A DNA stretch of 64,000 nucleotides, taken from positions 3,224,001 to 3,288,000 of the forward strand of contig NZ_CP082923.1 in NCBI RefSeq assembly GCF_019931575.1, given 5' to 3'. This DNA is from Caulobacter segnis (GTDB lineage: Bacteria; Pseudomonadota; Alphaproteobacteria; Caulobacterales; Caulobacteraceae). Positions 8,606 through 16,754 of the stretch are shown here, piece after piece (the first letter of the stretch is position 1; every line of letters begins with the position of its first letter). The notes below the pieces were generated by a model that was not told the DNA's origin, searched no databases, and saw only the letters and a program-made list of their open reading frames with translations. A program made the translations under genes and the position numbers.

Positions 8606-8713
8606 CGAAGGCGCTGGAAACCCGGGCCTTCCGGACCACCTGGCGATGCCGATTTCGGGTCGCCGACGGGACGAACATTCAAAGACCTTGCTTGATGAGA
8701 AGGATCTGACCCC
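8606..8713 (+). promoter_or_regulatory. ROSE-like RNA thermometer in the ibpA leader
   Basis: The 3' hairpin pairs CCUU (8686-8689) with AAGG (8700-8703) and CU (8691-8692) with AG (8698-8699), leaving a single bulged G at 8690. It therefore buries the Shine-Dalgarno AAGGA (8700-8704). UUGCU opposite the ribosome site with a bulged G is the hallmark of ROSE elements. An upstream hairpin pairs GGCGA (8643-8647) with TCGCC (8661-8665) around an inner CCGA/TCGG stem. Warming would melt the 3' hairpin and allow translation of the small heat-shock protein. Confidence 0.75.
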
Positions 8714-9175
8714 ATGCGTACGATCGACCTTTCGCCCCTGTACCGCTCGCTCGTCGGCTTCGACCGCCTCGCCGACCAGCTGGACGCCGCCGCCCGCACC
8801 GAAGCGGCCTCGGGCTATCCCCCCTACAACATCGAACGCACCGGCGAGAACGACTACCGCATCGAGATCGCGGTGGCCGGTTTCAAGCCGGATGAACTGA
8901 ACGTCGAGGTGAAGGAAAACCTGCTGACCGTCACCGGTCGCAAGGCCGCCAACGATGGCGACGCCAAGCAGTACCTGCATCGCGGGCTCGCCGAGCGTAA
9001 CTTCGAGCGCAAGTTCCAGCTGACCGACTACCTCGTGGTGGTCGACGCCGATCTGTCGAACGGCCTGCTGTCGATCGCGCTGAAGCGTGAACTGCCGGAA
9101 GCCCTGAAGCCCCGCACGGTGGAGATCAAGTCGAGCGCGCCGTCGACCCTGATCGAAGGCGAAAAGGCCGCCTAA
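8714..9175 (+). CDS. ibpA: Small heat-shock protein, Hsp20 family
   Basis: The protein has 153 residues. The alpha-crystallin domain spans roughly residues 34-130: YPPYNIERTGENDYRIEIAVAGF opens it, LTVTGRK is the central strand, and NGLLSIALKRELPE carries the conserved GxLxI-type motif. The N-terminus MRTIDLSPLYRSLVGFDRL is typical of bacterial class A IbpA proteins. It is an ATP-independent holdase that binds unfolding proteins in the cytoplasm. The ATG lies 9 nt after an AAGGA site that is predicted to be masked by a ROSE-like hairpin. Confidence 0.93.
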   Translation: MRTIDLSPLYRSLVGFDRLADQLDAAARTEAASGYPPYNIERTGENDYRIEIAVAGFKPDELNVEVKENLLTVTGRKAANDGDAKQYLHRGLAERNFERKFQLTDYLVVVDADLSNGLLSIALKRELPEALKPRTVEIKSSAPSTLIEGEKAA

Positions 9176-9219
9176 CCGGCGGCCCTGTTCCTAGTCTCCC
9201 CTAATCCCCTCTGAACTTG

Positions 9220-9246
9220 GGCGGCGTCGAAAGGCGCCGCCTTTTT
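9220..9246 (+). terminator. Rho-independent terminator after ibpA
   Basis: A perfect 7-bp stem (GGCGGCG at 9220-9226 with CGCCGCC at 9235-9241) with an 8-base loop is followed directly by TTTTT. Confidence 0.85.
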
Positions 9247-9259
9247 CATGCCCAGAGGT

Positions 9260-10525
9260 CTAGTCGGGCATCGAGAGGTCCAGGCCCTGGACCTGGTTCA
9301 GGTCGACCTCGCGGAAGCTGGCTCTGGCCACGCGCGCGCCGGTGAAGTCCGCGCCGCGCAGGTCGGCGCCGTCCAGCATCGCCTCGCTGAGGTCCGCCGT
9401 CTGGACCAGGGCATAGCGCAGGCGGGCCGATTGCAGGCTGGCCCGGGTCCGGCGATCGGGCCCCAGCGGCAGCGGCGACAGGAACGCCTGGCGCAGGTCG
9501 GCCTTGGTCAGGTTGGCGCCGGTCAGCTTGGCGCCACGCAGGTCCGCGCCGCGCAGATTGGCCGTACGCAGGTCGGCGTTCTGAAGGTTCGCGCCCTGCA
9601 GCTGGGCGCCGGAGAGGTCCAGGCCGACCATGCAGGCGCCCTTGGCGCTCATGGCCGTCAGGCGCAGGCCCCTCAGCTTGTCGCCCAGCGGGCGCAGGTC
9701 CTCGCCGTCCAGGCGGGCGGCCGCGCCCTCCTTGCCGCCGGTCTGGCACCAGCGCTGATTGTCAAGGCAGCGCTGATAGAGCTCCTGCGCCTTGGCCAGG
9801 GCCTCGCGGGTCGAGGTCTTCAGCGCGCCGTCCATGCTGGCGCCGCCGACGCGGGCGGTGGAGGTGTCGACATTGGCCATCACCGCGCCGGAGAGGTTCG
9901 CGCCCTCCAGGTTCGCGCCCTTGACGTCGGCCCCGTCGAGGATCGCCCCGACCAGGTTGGCTTCCTTGAGGTTGGCACCCGACAGCTTGGCGCCGCGCAG
10001 CGAACAGTCGCTGAAGTCGGCCTTGAACGCCGAGACGCCCTCGAACTGCGAGCCGTCCAGGGTGGCGCCCGAGAAGTTGACCTCGTCCACCTCGCCCTGA
10101 CGGGTCTCGTGGCGAAGGGTGTCGAGACCCTTGCGCGGATGGGGAATGGCCACCTGACCTTCGCGGAAGTCGGCCTGGGTCAGGTCGGCCTGGGCCAAGT
10201 TGGCGCCGCGCAGGCAGGCGCCGCGCAGGTCGGCGCGGACCAGCGAGGCCTGGCGCATGTCGCTCTTGCGCAGGTCGCTGCCGAACAGGCTGGCGCGGTC
10301 CAGCTTGGTGCGCACCATGCGGCAGCCTTCCAGGATCGAGGCGGACAGGTCCGCGTCGGTCAGATTCCGGAACGACAGATCAAGGCCCGACAGCTGCAAA
10401 AAGCGTAGGGAGGCCCGTTTGCCGCCCTGCTTGCCGGTAACGAATTTCTCGTGCGCCGTTACGATCATGTCGAGCTCGGCTTGGCTCAGGCGACGACGCC
10501 CGGCCACGCTTTGCGCGGCGTTCAT
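9260..10525 (-). CDS. Pentapeptide-repeat protein (copy 1)
   Basis: The protein has 421 residues. After a short helical head (LSQAELDMIVTAHEKFVTGKQGG) come two long blocks of A(D/N)LXX pentapeptides, roughly residues 45-215 and 300-410. A non-repeat linker with QELYQRCLDNQRWCQTGGKEG lies between them. Pentapeptide repeats form right-handed quadrilateral beta helices, and some mimic DNA and protect gyrase, but this two-block architecture is not that of Qnr. There is no signal peptide. The protein is clearly paralogous to 10622-11881, next in the same direction 97 bases upstream. Function is unknown. Confidence 0.88.
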   Translation of the reverse strand: MNAAQSVAGRRRLSQAELDMIVTAHEKFVTGKQGGKRASLRFLQLSGLDLSFRNLTDADLSASILEGCRMVRTKLDRASLFGSDLRKSDMRQASLVRADLRGACLRGANLAQADLTQADFREGQVAIPHPRKGLDTLRHETRQGEVDEVNFSGATLDGSQFEGVSAFKADFSDCSLRGAKLSGANLKEANLVGAILDGADVKGANLEGANLSGAVMANVDTSTARVGGASMDGALKTSTREALAKAQELYQRCLDNQRWCQTGGKEGAAARLDGEDLRPLGDKLRGLRLTAMSAKGACMVGLDLSGAQLQGANLQNADLRTANLRGADLRGAKLTGANLTKADLRQAFLSPLPLGPDRRTRASLQSARLRYALVQTADLSEAMLDGADLRGADFTGARVARASFREVDLNQVQGLDLSMPD

Positions 10526-10621
10526 AACGCTTTCCCCGTGGAGTTCTTTTATCAGTTGCGCGGGAGCGTAACGGCGATCGACGAGCGAACCGTTAAGCCC
10601 GCGTCGCTTTGTCGCGAAATA

Positions 10622-11881
10622 TCAGATCACGTCTTCCAGGCCGCGCGCGCCCAGGCGGATCGCGCCGGTCAGGTCGATGTCGCGGAGCTGGGCCCCGGTG
10701 AAATTGGCGCGCGAGATGTCCGCCCCGGTCAGGCGGGCCTGGCGCAGGTCGGCGCGGGCCAGATCGGCGTTGGCCAGGATGGCCCCGGTCAGGTCGACGG
10801 GCAGCACGCGGTCAGCGGCGATCAGCAACGGGCCCAGCTGGGCGTCGCGCAGATCCGAGCCCGCCAGCTTGGCGCCCTTCAGCCGCGCCCCGCGCAGGTC
10901 GGCCCGGCGCAGGTTGCAGGCCCGCAGGTCCGCGCCCTCCAGCTGGGCGCCCTGCATCTGCACGCCCTCCATGTCGAGGCCGTAGAACACCGCCGCCTTG
11001 GCCGACAGGGCCGTCAGGTTATAGCCGCGGATCGAGCGCAGGTTACGCAGGTCGGCCTTGTCGAACACCGACGGCTTGCCCTCGACGCCGCCCGTGTCGA
11101 TCCACCGCGCGTGGTCGGCGATCATCTGCTCGTAGGGCAGGTCCGAGACGCTCTTGCCCGACGGCTTGTCGGTCAGGGCGCCTTCCATGTTGGTGTCGTT
11201 GATGTTCCACGACATCGTCTTGACGCCGACCAGCACGGTGTTGCGCAGGTCCGCGCCGGTCAGGTTGGCGCCCGACAGGTCGGCGCCGGCCAGGTTGGCC
11301 CCGTTGAAATTGGCCTGCTTGAGATTGGCGCGGACCAGCTTGGCGTCCTTGAGGATCGCGTCGCTGAAGTCGGCCTTGGTGGCGACGATGCCCGACAGGC
11401 GCGAGCGCTCGAGATTGGCGCCCGAGAGGTTGGTGCTGGAAGCGTAGGCCTCGCGCTGGGTCAGCTCGATGACCTTGTAGCCTTCCTTGCGGTCGGCGGC
11501 GGCGATCGTGCCTTCGCGCAGGTCGGCCTCGAACATGTCGGCGCCGGTGAGGTTGGCGCCCCGCAGGCTGGAGCCGCGCAGGTCGGCGCGGCGCAGGCTG
11601 GCGTCCGTCAGGTCCGCCCCCTGCATGTCGGCGCCGTAGCAGTTGGCGTTGTCCAGCTTGGTCTTGCGCAGGTCGCAGCCGACCATGACCGCGCCGGTGA
11701 AATCGGCGTCGCACAGGTTACGGCCCGTCAGCGAGAGACCGGAAATATCGCAGAAGGCGAAGACGGCGCGCGCGCCGCCCATCCGGGCCGACCACAGGCG
11801 GTCGTGCTTGGCGCAGATGAGATCAACATCCTGCTGCGTCAGGCGCTTGTAGTCCTGTGTCGTCGGCGCGGCGGCGCTCAT
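10622..11881 (-). CDS. Pentapeptide-repeat protein (copy 2)
   Basis: The protein is about 419 residues counted from ATG at 11881 (MSAAAPTTQDYKRLTQQDVD). An in-frame GTG at 11920 could add 13 residues but lacks a good ribosome site. The layout mirrors copy 1: a head domain with LTQQDVDLICAKHDRLW and GGARAVFAFCDISGLSL, a first pentapeptide block, a linker (MIADHARWIDTGGVEGKPS), then a second block. Both proteins share the motif LTALSAKAA/LTAMSAKGA at the start of block two. Likely the product of an old tandem duplication. The role is unknown. Confidence 0.87.
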   Translation of the reverse strand: MSAAAPTTQDYKRLTQQDVDLICAKHDRLWSARMGGARAVFAFCDISGLSLTGRNLCDADFTGAVMVGCDLRKTKLDNANCYGADMQGADLTDASLRRADLRGSSLRGANLTGADMFEADLREGTIAAADRKEGYKVIELTQREAYASSTNLSGANLERSRLSGIVATKADFSDAILKDAKLVRANLKQANFNGANLAGADLSGANLTGADLRNTVLVGVKTMSWNINDTNMEGALTDKPSGKSVSDLPYEQMIADHARWIDTGGVEGKPSVFDKADLRNLRSIRGYNLTALSAKAAVFYGLDMEGVQMQGAQLEGADLRACNLRRADLRGARLKGAKLAGSDLRDAQLGPLLIAADRVLPVDLTGAILANADLARADLRQARLTGADISRANFTGAQLRDIDLTGAIRLGARGLEDVI

Positions 11882-11970
11882 GGCAGGCCTGGAATCCCAA
11901 AGTGAGGGTTCACCATGCACCGGCCAAAATTAACGTCGTCTTTCCAAGGGCTTCTGGTGAAGCTTGAAAA

Positions 11971-12684
11971 TTAACCGACTTGCGGAAGAGCCTCGGCGCG
12001 CTTCTCGTCCAGGTAGCGCGCGCTGGTGGGCTTCAGGTTCGCATCCAGCTCGATGACTAGCGGGTTGCCGGTCGGGATCTCGACGCCGACGATCTTGTCG
12101 TCCGGCACGTTGAACAGGTGCTTGACGATGGCGCGCAGCGAGTTGCCGTGGGCGGCGATCAGCAGGGTCTCGCCGGCCTTCAGGTGCGGGGCGATATCGC
12201 TTTCCCAGTACGGCAGCACCCGGACCAGGGTCGTGGCCAGGCTCTCGGTCGAGGGCAGGTCCGCGCCCTTGTAGCGACGGTCCTTGCTGAAGTCGTACTC
12301 GCCGCCCGGGGCCAGTTCCGGCGGCGGCACGTCGTACGAGCGACGCCAGATGGTGACCTGGGCCTCGCCGTGCTTCTCGGCGGTCTCGGCCTTGTTCAGG
12401 CCGGTCAGGCCGCCGTAGTGGCGCTCGTTCAGACGCCAGTCCTTGGTCACCGGCACGAACGATTGCTTGGCGGCGTCCAGGGCCAGGTTGCCGGTGCGGA
12501 TGGCGCGGGTCTGGACCGAGGTGAACAGGTGGTCGATCTGGATGCCGGCCGCCGCGATCAGCTCGCCGCCCTTGCGGGCCTGGGCCTCGCCCTCGGCGGT
12601 CAGGTCGACGTCGACCCAGCCCGTGAAGCGGTTTTCCAGGTTCCACTGGCTTTGGCCATGGCGGAGCAGGACGAGCGTCGGCAT
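11971..12684 (-). CDS. gpmA: 2,3-bisphosphoglycerate-dependent phosphoglycerate mutase
   Basis: The protein has 237 residues. [20 protein letters not shown] supplies the catalytic phosphohistidine (RHG) near residue 10. [34 protein letters not shown] and [14 protein letters not shown] are the other dPGM signature blocks, the last containing the second catalytic histidine. It interconverts 3- and 2-phosphoglycerate in glycolysis and gluconeogenesis. The length is normal for the family. It is transcribed alone. Confidence 0.94.
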   Translation of the reverse strand: MPTLVLLRHGQSQWNLENRFTGWVDVDLTAEGEAQARKGGELIAAAGIQIDHLFTSVQTRAIRTGNLALDAAKQSFVPVTKDWRLNERHYGGLTGLNKAETAEKHGEAQVTIWRRSYDVPPPELAPGGEYDFSKDRRYKGADLPSTESLATTLVRVLPYWESDIAPHLKAGETLLIAAHGNSLRAIVKHLFNVPDDKIVGVEIPTGNPLVIELDANLKPTSARYLDEKRAEALPQVG

Positions 12685-12827
12685 CGGGCTTCCTTCGTAG
12701 ATCGGGCGAATGTCAGGCGCGGGCTAAGGCCAGCCGACGGCAGCGTCAAGCACGGAAGCCGTCTTTAGCCTCGCCCTTCGCCTTCATCGCCCCTCCCCCG
12801 CGCCGCCGCCCGTGCTATAGGCGGGCC

Positions 12828-13061
12828 ATGCCTGATCGCATCTTCATGCCGCTGATGGGGCTGATCGCCCTGGCCTTGATCACCTTCTCGCTCGTCTGGC
12901 CGCAAGGCCAGGGCGACCGCTCCTGGGGCCCGTTCGGCCATACGCCTGAGCAGCAGACGCCCGAGATGAAGGCCAGGATCCAGCGTGAGAAGGACGCCGC
13001 CACCCGTCGCGACGCGGCGGCCAAGAAGGCCGTCGAGGCCTCGACCCCGCTGCCGCAATGA
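12828..13061 (+). CDS. Small single-pass membrane protein
   Basis: This 77-residue protein has one hydrophobic segment (FMPLMGLIALALITFSLVW, residues 6-24). A polar, Lys/Arg/Ala-rich probably helical tail follows (EMKARIQREKDAATRRDAAAKKAVEAS). The stop overlaps the kdsD start by ATGA, so the two are translationally coupled. The coupling suggests some envelope connection, but I do not recognise a family. Confidence 0.75.
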   Translation: MPDRIFMPLMGLIALALITFSLVWPQGQGDRSWGPFGHTPEQQTPEMKARIQREKDAATRRDAAAKKAVEASTPLPQ

Positions 13062-14014
13062 GCGCCTTCGACGCCGTCGCGGTCGCCCGCCGCGTGCTGA
13101 GCATCGAGGCCGACGCCCTGGCCACGCTGTCCGAGTCGCTGGGCGAGGCCTTCGCCCGAGCGGTCGAGACGATGTTCGACGCCAAGGGCCGCATCGTCTG
13201 CACCGGCATGGGCAAGTCCGGCCACGTGGCGCGCAAGATCGCCGCCACCCTGGCCTCGACCGGCACCCAGGCCATGTTCGTCCACCCCGCCGAGGCCTCG
13301 CACGGCGACCTCGGCATGATCGGTCCTGACGACGTGGTGCTGGCGCTGTCGAAGTCGGGCGAGGCGCGCGAGCTGTCGGACGTCATCGCCTATGCGAACC
13401 GGTTCTCGATCCCGCTGGTCGCCATGACCGCCTTCTCGGACAGCCAGTTGGGACGCGGCGGCGACATCGTGCTGCTGCTCCCGGACGCGCCGGAGGCCAC
13501 GGCGGAAGTCAGCGCCCCCACCACCTCGACCACCCTGCAGATCGCCCTGGGCGACGCCCTCGCCGTGGCCCTGCTGGAGCGGCGCGGCTTCACGGCCAGC
13601 GACTTCCGCGTCTTCCATCCCGGCGGCAAGCTGGGCGCGATGCTGCGCACGGTCGCCGACCTGATGCATGGCGACGGCGAGCTGCCGCTGATCGCCGCCG
13701 ACGCCCCGATGCCCGCCGCGCTGCTGGTGATGAGCGAAAAGCGCTTCGGCGCGGTCGGCGTCGTCGATCCCGCGGGCCGCCTGGCCGGCCTGATCACCGA
13801 CGGCGACCTGCGTCGCCACATGGACGGCCTGCTTCAGCACACCGCCGGCGAGGTCATGACGCGCGGTCCGCTGACGATCGCCCCCGGCGCCCTGGCCGCC
13901 GAGGCCCTGAAGATCATGAACGAGCGCCGCATTACCGTCCTGTTCGTGGTGGAAGCCGACCGCCCCGTCGGCGTGCTGCATGTCCACGACCTGCTCCGCG
14001 CCGGCGTGATCTGA
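13058..14014 (+). CDS. kdsD: D-arabinose 5-phosphate isomerase (KpsF/GutQ family)
   Basis: The protein has 318 residues. The SIS domain (residues about 30-170) contains GMGKSGHVARKIAATLASTGT and HPAEASHGDLGMI, with the catalytic histidine in the latter. Two CBS domains follow (about 200-318, DLMHGDGELPLI and VMTRGPLTIAP). It makes D-arabinose 5-phosphate from ribulose 5-phosphate, the first committed step to KDO of LPS. The next gene, a phosphohexomutase, also feeds envelope polysaccharide synthesis. Confidence 0.92.
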   Translation: MSAFDAVAVARRVLSIEADALATLSESLGEAFARAVETMFDAKGRIVCTGMGKSGHVARKIAATLASTGTQAMFVHPAEASHGDLGMIGPDDVVLALSKSGEARELSDVIAYANRFSIPLVAMTAFSDSQLGRGGDIVLLLPDAPEATAEVSAPTTSTTLQIALGDALAVALLERRGFTASDFRVFHPGGKLGAMLRTVADLMHGDGELPLIAADAPMPAALLVMSEKRFGAVGVVDPAGRLAGLITDGDLRRHMDGLLQHTAGEVMTRGPLTIAPGALAAEALKIMNERRITVLFVVEADRPVGVLHVHDLLRAGVI

Positions 14015-14026
14015 AGTCCGCGTAAG

Positions 14027-14056
14027 CGCCGCCCGCCGATCGGGCGGCGTCTTTCT
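14027..14056 (+). terminator. Terminator after kdsD
   Basis: A perfect 9-bp stem (CGCCGCCCG at 14027-14035 with CGGGCGGCG at 14041-14049) with a 5-base loop is followed by TCTTTCT. It separates kdsD from the phosphohexomutase gene. Confidence 0.75.
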
Positions 14057-14074
14057 GACCCAAGCGAGTCTCCG

Positions 14075-15571
14075 ATGTTCACCGCTCCCCGCGCCGATCT
14101 GGTCGCGAACACCGCCGCCTATGAGAACGAACCGCTGGTCAAGGCGACCGGCTTTCGCGAATACGACGCGCGCTGGCTGTTCGGGCCGGAGATCAACCTC
14201 TTGGGCGTCCAGGCCCTGGGTCTGGGCCTGGGGACCTACATCCACGAGCTGGGCCAGTCGAGGATCGTGGTCGGCCACGACTTCCGCTCATACTCGTCGT
14301 CGATCAAGAACGCCCTGATCCTGGGCCTGATCAGCGCCGGCTGCGAGGTGCACGACATCGGCCTGGCCCTGTCGCCGACCGCCTATTTCGCCCAGTTCGA
14401 CCTCGACATCCCGTGTGTGGCCATGGTCACCGCCAGCCATAACGAGAACGGCTGGACCGGCGTGAAGATGGGCGCCCAGAAGCCGCTGACCTTCGGCCCC
14501 GACGAGATGAGCCGGCTGAAGGCCATCGTGCTGGGCGCCCAGTTCGTCGAGCGCGACGGCGGCAAGCTGATCCGCGTCGAGGGCGAGGCCCAGCGCTATA
14601 TCGACGACGTCGCCAAGCGCGCCAGCATCACCCGTCCGCTGAAGGTGGTCGCCGCCTGCGGCAACGGCACGGCCGGGGCCTTCGTGGTCGAAGCCCTGCA
14701 GAAGATGGGCGTCGCCGACCTCGTCCCGATGGACACCGACCTCGACTACACCTTCCCCAAATACAATCCGAACCCGGAAGACGCCGAGATGCTGCACGCG
14801 ATGGCCCACGCCGTCCGTGAGACCAGGGCGGACCTGGCTTTCGGCTTCGACGGCGACGGCGACCGCTGCGGCGTGGTCGACGATGAGGGCGAGGAGGTCT
14901 TCGCCGACAAGATCGGCCTGATGCTGGCCCGCGACCTGGCTCCGCTGCATCCGGGCGCGACCTTCGTCGTCGACGTTAAGTCGACCGGCCTCTTCGCCAC
15001 CGACCCGATCCTGCGAGAGCATGGCTGCAAGGTGATCTACTGGAAGACCGGCCACAGCTACATCAAGCGCAAGAGCGCCGAGCTGGGCGCCCTGGCCGGC
15101 TTCGAGAAGAGCGGCCACTTCTTCATGAACGGCGAGCTGGGGTACGGCTACGACTGCGGCCTGACGGCGGCGGCGGCCATCCTGGCCATGCTGGACCGCA
15201 ATCCGGGCGTGAAGCTGTCGGACATGCGCAAGGCCCTGCCGGTGGCCTTCACCTCGCTGACCATGAGCCCCAAGTGCGGCGACGAGGTGAAGTACGGCGT
15301 CGTCGACGAGGTGGTGAAGGAATACCAGGACCTGTTCGCCGCCGGCGGATCGATCCTGGGCCGCAAGATCACCGAGGTGATCACCGTCAACGGCGTTCGC
15401 GTCCACCTGGAAGACGGCTCGTGGGTGCTGGTCCGCGCCTCGTCGAACAAGCCCGAGGTGGTGGTCGTGGTCGAGAGCACCCAGTCAGAGGACGACATGC
15501 GCGCCCTCTTCCGACAAGAGGTGAAGCCGCGCCTAGGCGACCGCGTCGGCAAATACAACCAGGAAATTTGA
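14075..15571 (+). CDS. Phosphomannomutase/phosphoglucomutase
   Basis: The protein has 498 residues of the alpha-D-phosphohexomutase superfamily. The catalytic phosphoserine loop is MVTASHNENGWTGVKMG near residue 117. The metal-binding loop is FGFDGDGDRCGVVDDEG near residue 260. The sugar-binding loop is FEKSGHFFMNGELGYG near residue 343, and the phosphate-binding end is VRASSNKPEVVVVVES. It interconverts hexose 1- and 6-phosphates for nucleotide-sugar synthesis. Mannose versus glucose preference cannot be set from sequence; AlgC-type bifunctional enzymes are the closest fit. Confidence 0.9.
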   Translation: MFTAPRADLVANTAAYENEPLVKATGFREYDARWLFGPEINLLGVQALGLGLGTYIHELGQSRIVVGHDFRSYSSSIKNALILGLISAGCEVHDIGLALSPTAYFAQFDLDIPCVAMVTASHNENGWTGVKMGAQKPLTFGPDEMSRLKAIVLGAQFVERDGGKLIRVEGEAQRYIDDVAKRASITRPLKVVAACGNGTAGAFVVEALQKMGVADLVPMDTDLDYTFPKYNPNPEDAEMLHAMAHAVRETRADLAFGFDGDGDRCGVVDDEGEEVFADKIGLMLARDLAPLHPGATFVVDVKSTGLFATDPILREHGCKVIYWKTGHSYIKRKSAELGALAGFEKSGHFFMNGELGYGYDCGLTAAAAILAMLDRNPGVKLSDMRKALPVAFTSLTMSPKCGDEVKYGVVDEVVKEYQDLFAAGGSILGRKITEVITVNGVRVHLEDGSWVLVRASSNKPEVVVVVESTQSEDDMRALFRQEVKPRLGDRVGKYNQEI

Positions 15572-15595
15572 GCCGGCTCGCGGCCTACATAAAGC

Positions 15596-15624
15596 AAAGG
15601 GCCGGGGAATGATCCCGGCCCTTT
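15596..15624. terminator. Bidirectional terminator
   Basis: A perfect 11-bp inverted repeat (AAAGGGCCGGG at 15596-15606 and CCCGGCCCTTT at 15614-15624) with a 7-base loop lies between two convergent genes and has short A and T runs on either side. Confidence 0.8.
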
Positions 15625-15651
15625 CATTGTCTGAATTTCAGTCGTCAGCGC

Positions 15652-15837
15652 TCAGGCGCCTTGGCCGCCCGACAGCGGGTTTGGCCCCACCGTCGTTCCG
15701 CGCGCCAGGCGATGGTCCAGCTGTTCGGTCAGCCGGCTGACCTGGGCGCTCAGGTCGGTGACGTCGCCCTGCAGCTGCGCGCAACGCTGCTTCAGATAGG
15801 CGTTCTCGCGTTCAAGACGTGCGATGTCGTCCGTCAT
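15652..15837 (-). CDS. Small coiled-coil protein
   Basis: This 61-residue protein is largely one predicted coiled coil: IARLERENAYLKQRCAQLQGDVTDLSAQVSRLTEQLDHRL has heptad-spaced L/V/Y. A Gly/Pro tail follows. A good ribosome site (AGGGAGA) lies 6 bases before the ATG. It is the last of three tiny co-directional genes (15652-16106) and ends close to a bidirectional terminator. No known family is recognised. It may oligomerise through the coil. Confidence 0.7.
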   Translation of the reverse strand: MTDDIARLERENAYLKQRCAQLQGDVTDLSAQVSRLTEQLDHRLARGTTVGPNPLSGGQGA

Positions 15838-15852
15838 GCGGATCTCCCTGAG

Positions 15853-15978
15853 CTAGGACGTCCTGGTTCCGCGACGGGCCAGCGTGTCGACCGGCTTCGA
15901 CGGCGGAGGGCCGCCGGTAGAGCGCGGATCGTTCAGCCCCCGAAGCGGCGAAGGCTGCGTGCCTGAATAGGTTTTCAT
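15853..15978 (-). CDS. Very small basic protein (41 aa)
   Basis: The predicted product is 41 residues, MKTYSGTQPSPLRGLNDP then a Ser/Pro/Arg-rich end (LARRGTRTS). Support comes from an AAGGTGG ribosome site before the ATG, an ATGA overlap with the upstream 43-aa gene and a 15-base gap to the coiled-coil gene downstream. Function is unknown. It could be a spurious frame, but the coupled layout on both sides argues for translation. Confidence 0.5.
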   Translation of the reverse strand: MKTYSGTQPSPLRGLNDPRSTGGPPPSKPVDTLARRGTRTS

Positions 15979-16106
15979 GGCGCCACCTTGGAACGGCGAT
16001 AGGCCGACCGTGATTGGCTCGGTGTGACGACGAAAAGGCGGAAAACAGGAAGCATCAGCGCCGCGGCGAGGATGCAGGCGACGGAAAGCTGGAAGAGCCA
16101 GTCCAT
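15975..16106 (-). CDS. Very small single-pass membrane protein (43 aa)
   Basis: The predicted product is 43 residues. It starts MDWLFQLSVACILAAALMLP and continues VFRLFVV, a clear transmembrane helix of about 22 residues, then has a short basic cytosolic tail (RSAYRRSKVAP). The stop overlaps the next start by ATGA. The ribosome site is weak. The hydrophobic helix plus positive tail and the coupled downstream genes support a real gene. No family is recognised. Confidence 0.5.
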   Translation of the reverse strand: MDWLFQLSVACILAAALMLPVFRLFVVTPSQSRSAYRRSKVAP

Positions 16107-16271
16107 TGGGGAGATCTCAAGCGTCGCCAAGCCCAAGCGTTGACCGCGAAGCGGTTCGCTTCCGACGGCGACTGAGCCTCATATGGGGAGCCACGGCCGC
16201 GTTTATCAGGGGGGGCCTCGATATAGCCGACCGGCTGGCGCGGGAAGCGACGTCGGGTTAGGTCACCGCCC

Positions 16272-16709
16272 ATGATCAAACTCCGCCCTTCCCGGCCCGA
16301 GGACGGCCAACGCGTCGTCGAGATCTGGCGCGCCGCGGTCGACGCGACGCATGATTTCCTCTCGGCCGAGGACAAGGCGGCGATCGATGTCGAGGTGCGC
16401 GGTTTCCTGCCGAGCGCGCCGCTGATGCTGGCCGTCGACGACCGCGACCGCCCGCTGGGCTTCATGCTGATCGACAACGGCCACATGCAGGCGCTGTTCA
16501 TCGATCCCGAGCATCGCGGCGCCGGCATTGGCGCGATCCTGATCGACTACGCCCTGGCCGTTCATCCCGTCCTGACCACCGACGTCAACGAACAGAACCA
16601 GCAGGCTGTCGGCTTCTACGAGCACATGGGCTTCGAGCGCACCGGCTGGTCGGCGACCGACGGCCAAGGCCGCCCCTATCCGCTGATCCACCTGCGCTTT
16701 GGCGTCTGA
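16272..16709 (+). CDS. GNAT-family N-acetyltransferase
   Basis: The protein has 145 residues. IKLRPSRPEDGQRVVEIWRAAVDATHDFL opens the fold. ALFIDPEHRGAGIGAILIDYAL is the acetyl-CoA pyrophosphate loop (R/Q-x-x-G-x-G/A) near residues 78-98. EQNQQAVGFYEHMGFERTG is the C-terminal motif. It resembles YjaB-type acetyltransferases. The substrate is unknown. A single gene. Confidence 0.87.
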   Translation: MIKLRPSRPEDGQRVVEIWRAAVDATHDFLSAEDKAAIDVEVRGFLPSAPLMLAVDDRDRPLGFMLIDNGHMQALFIDPEHRGAGIGAILIDYALAVHPVLTTDVNEQNQQAVGFYEHMGFERTGWSATDGQGRPYPLIHLRFGV

Positions 16710-16754
16710 AGCGGTTTTCGGCTTAGCTGGCGGCGTTCCATCGCGAGTCGCCCC

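Noticed and set aside
9350..11800. Many near-identical CAGGTCGGCGCC-type DNA repeats
   Set aside because: These are the coding echo of pentapeptide repeats, not a DNA repeat array or CRISPR.
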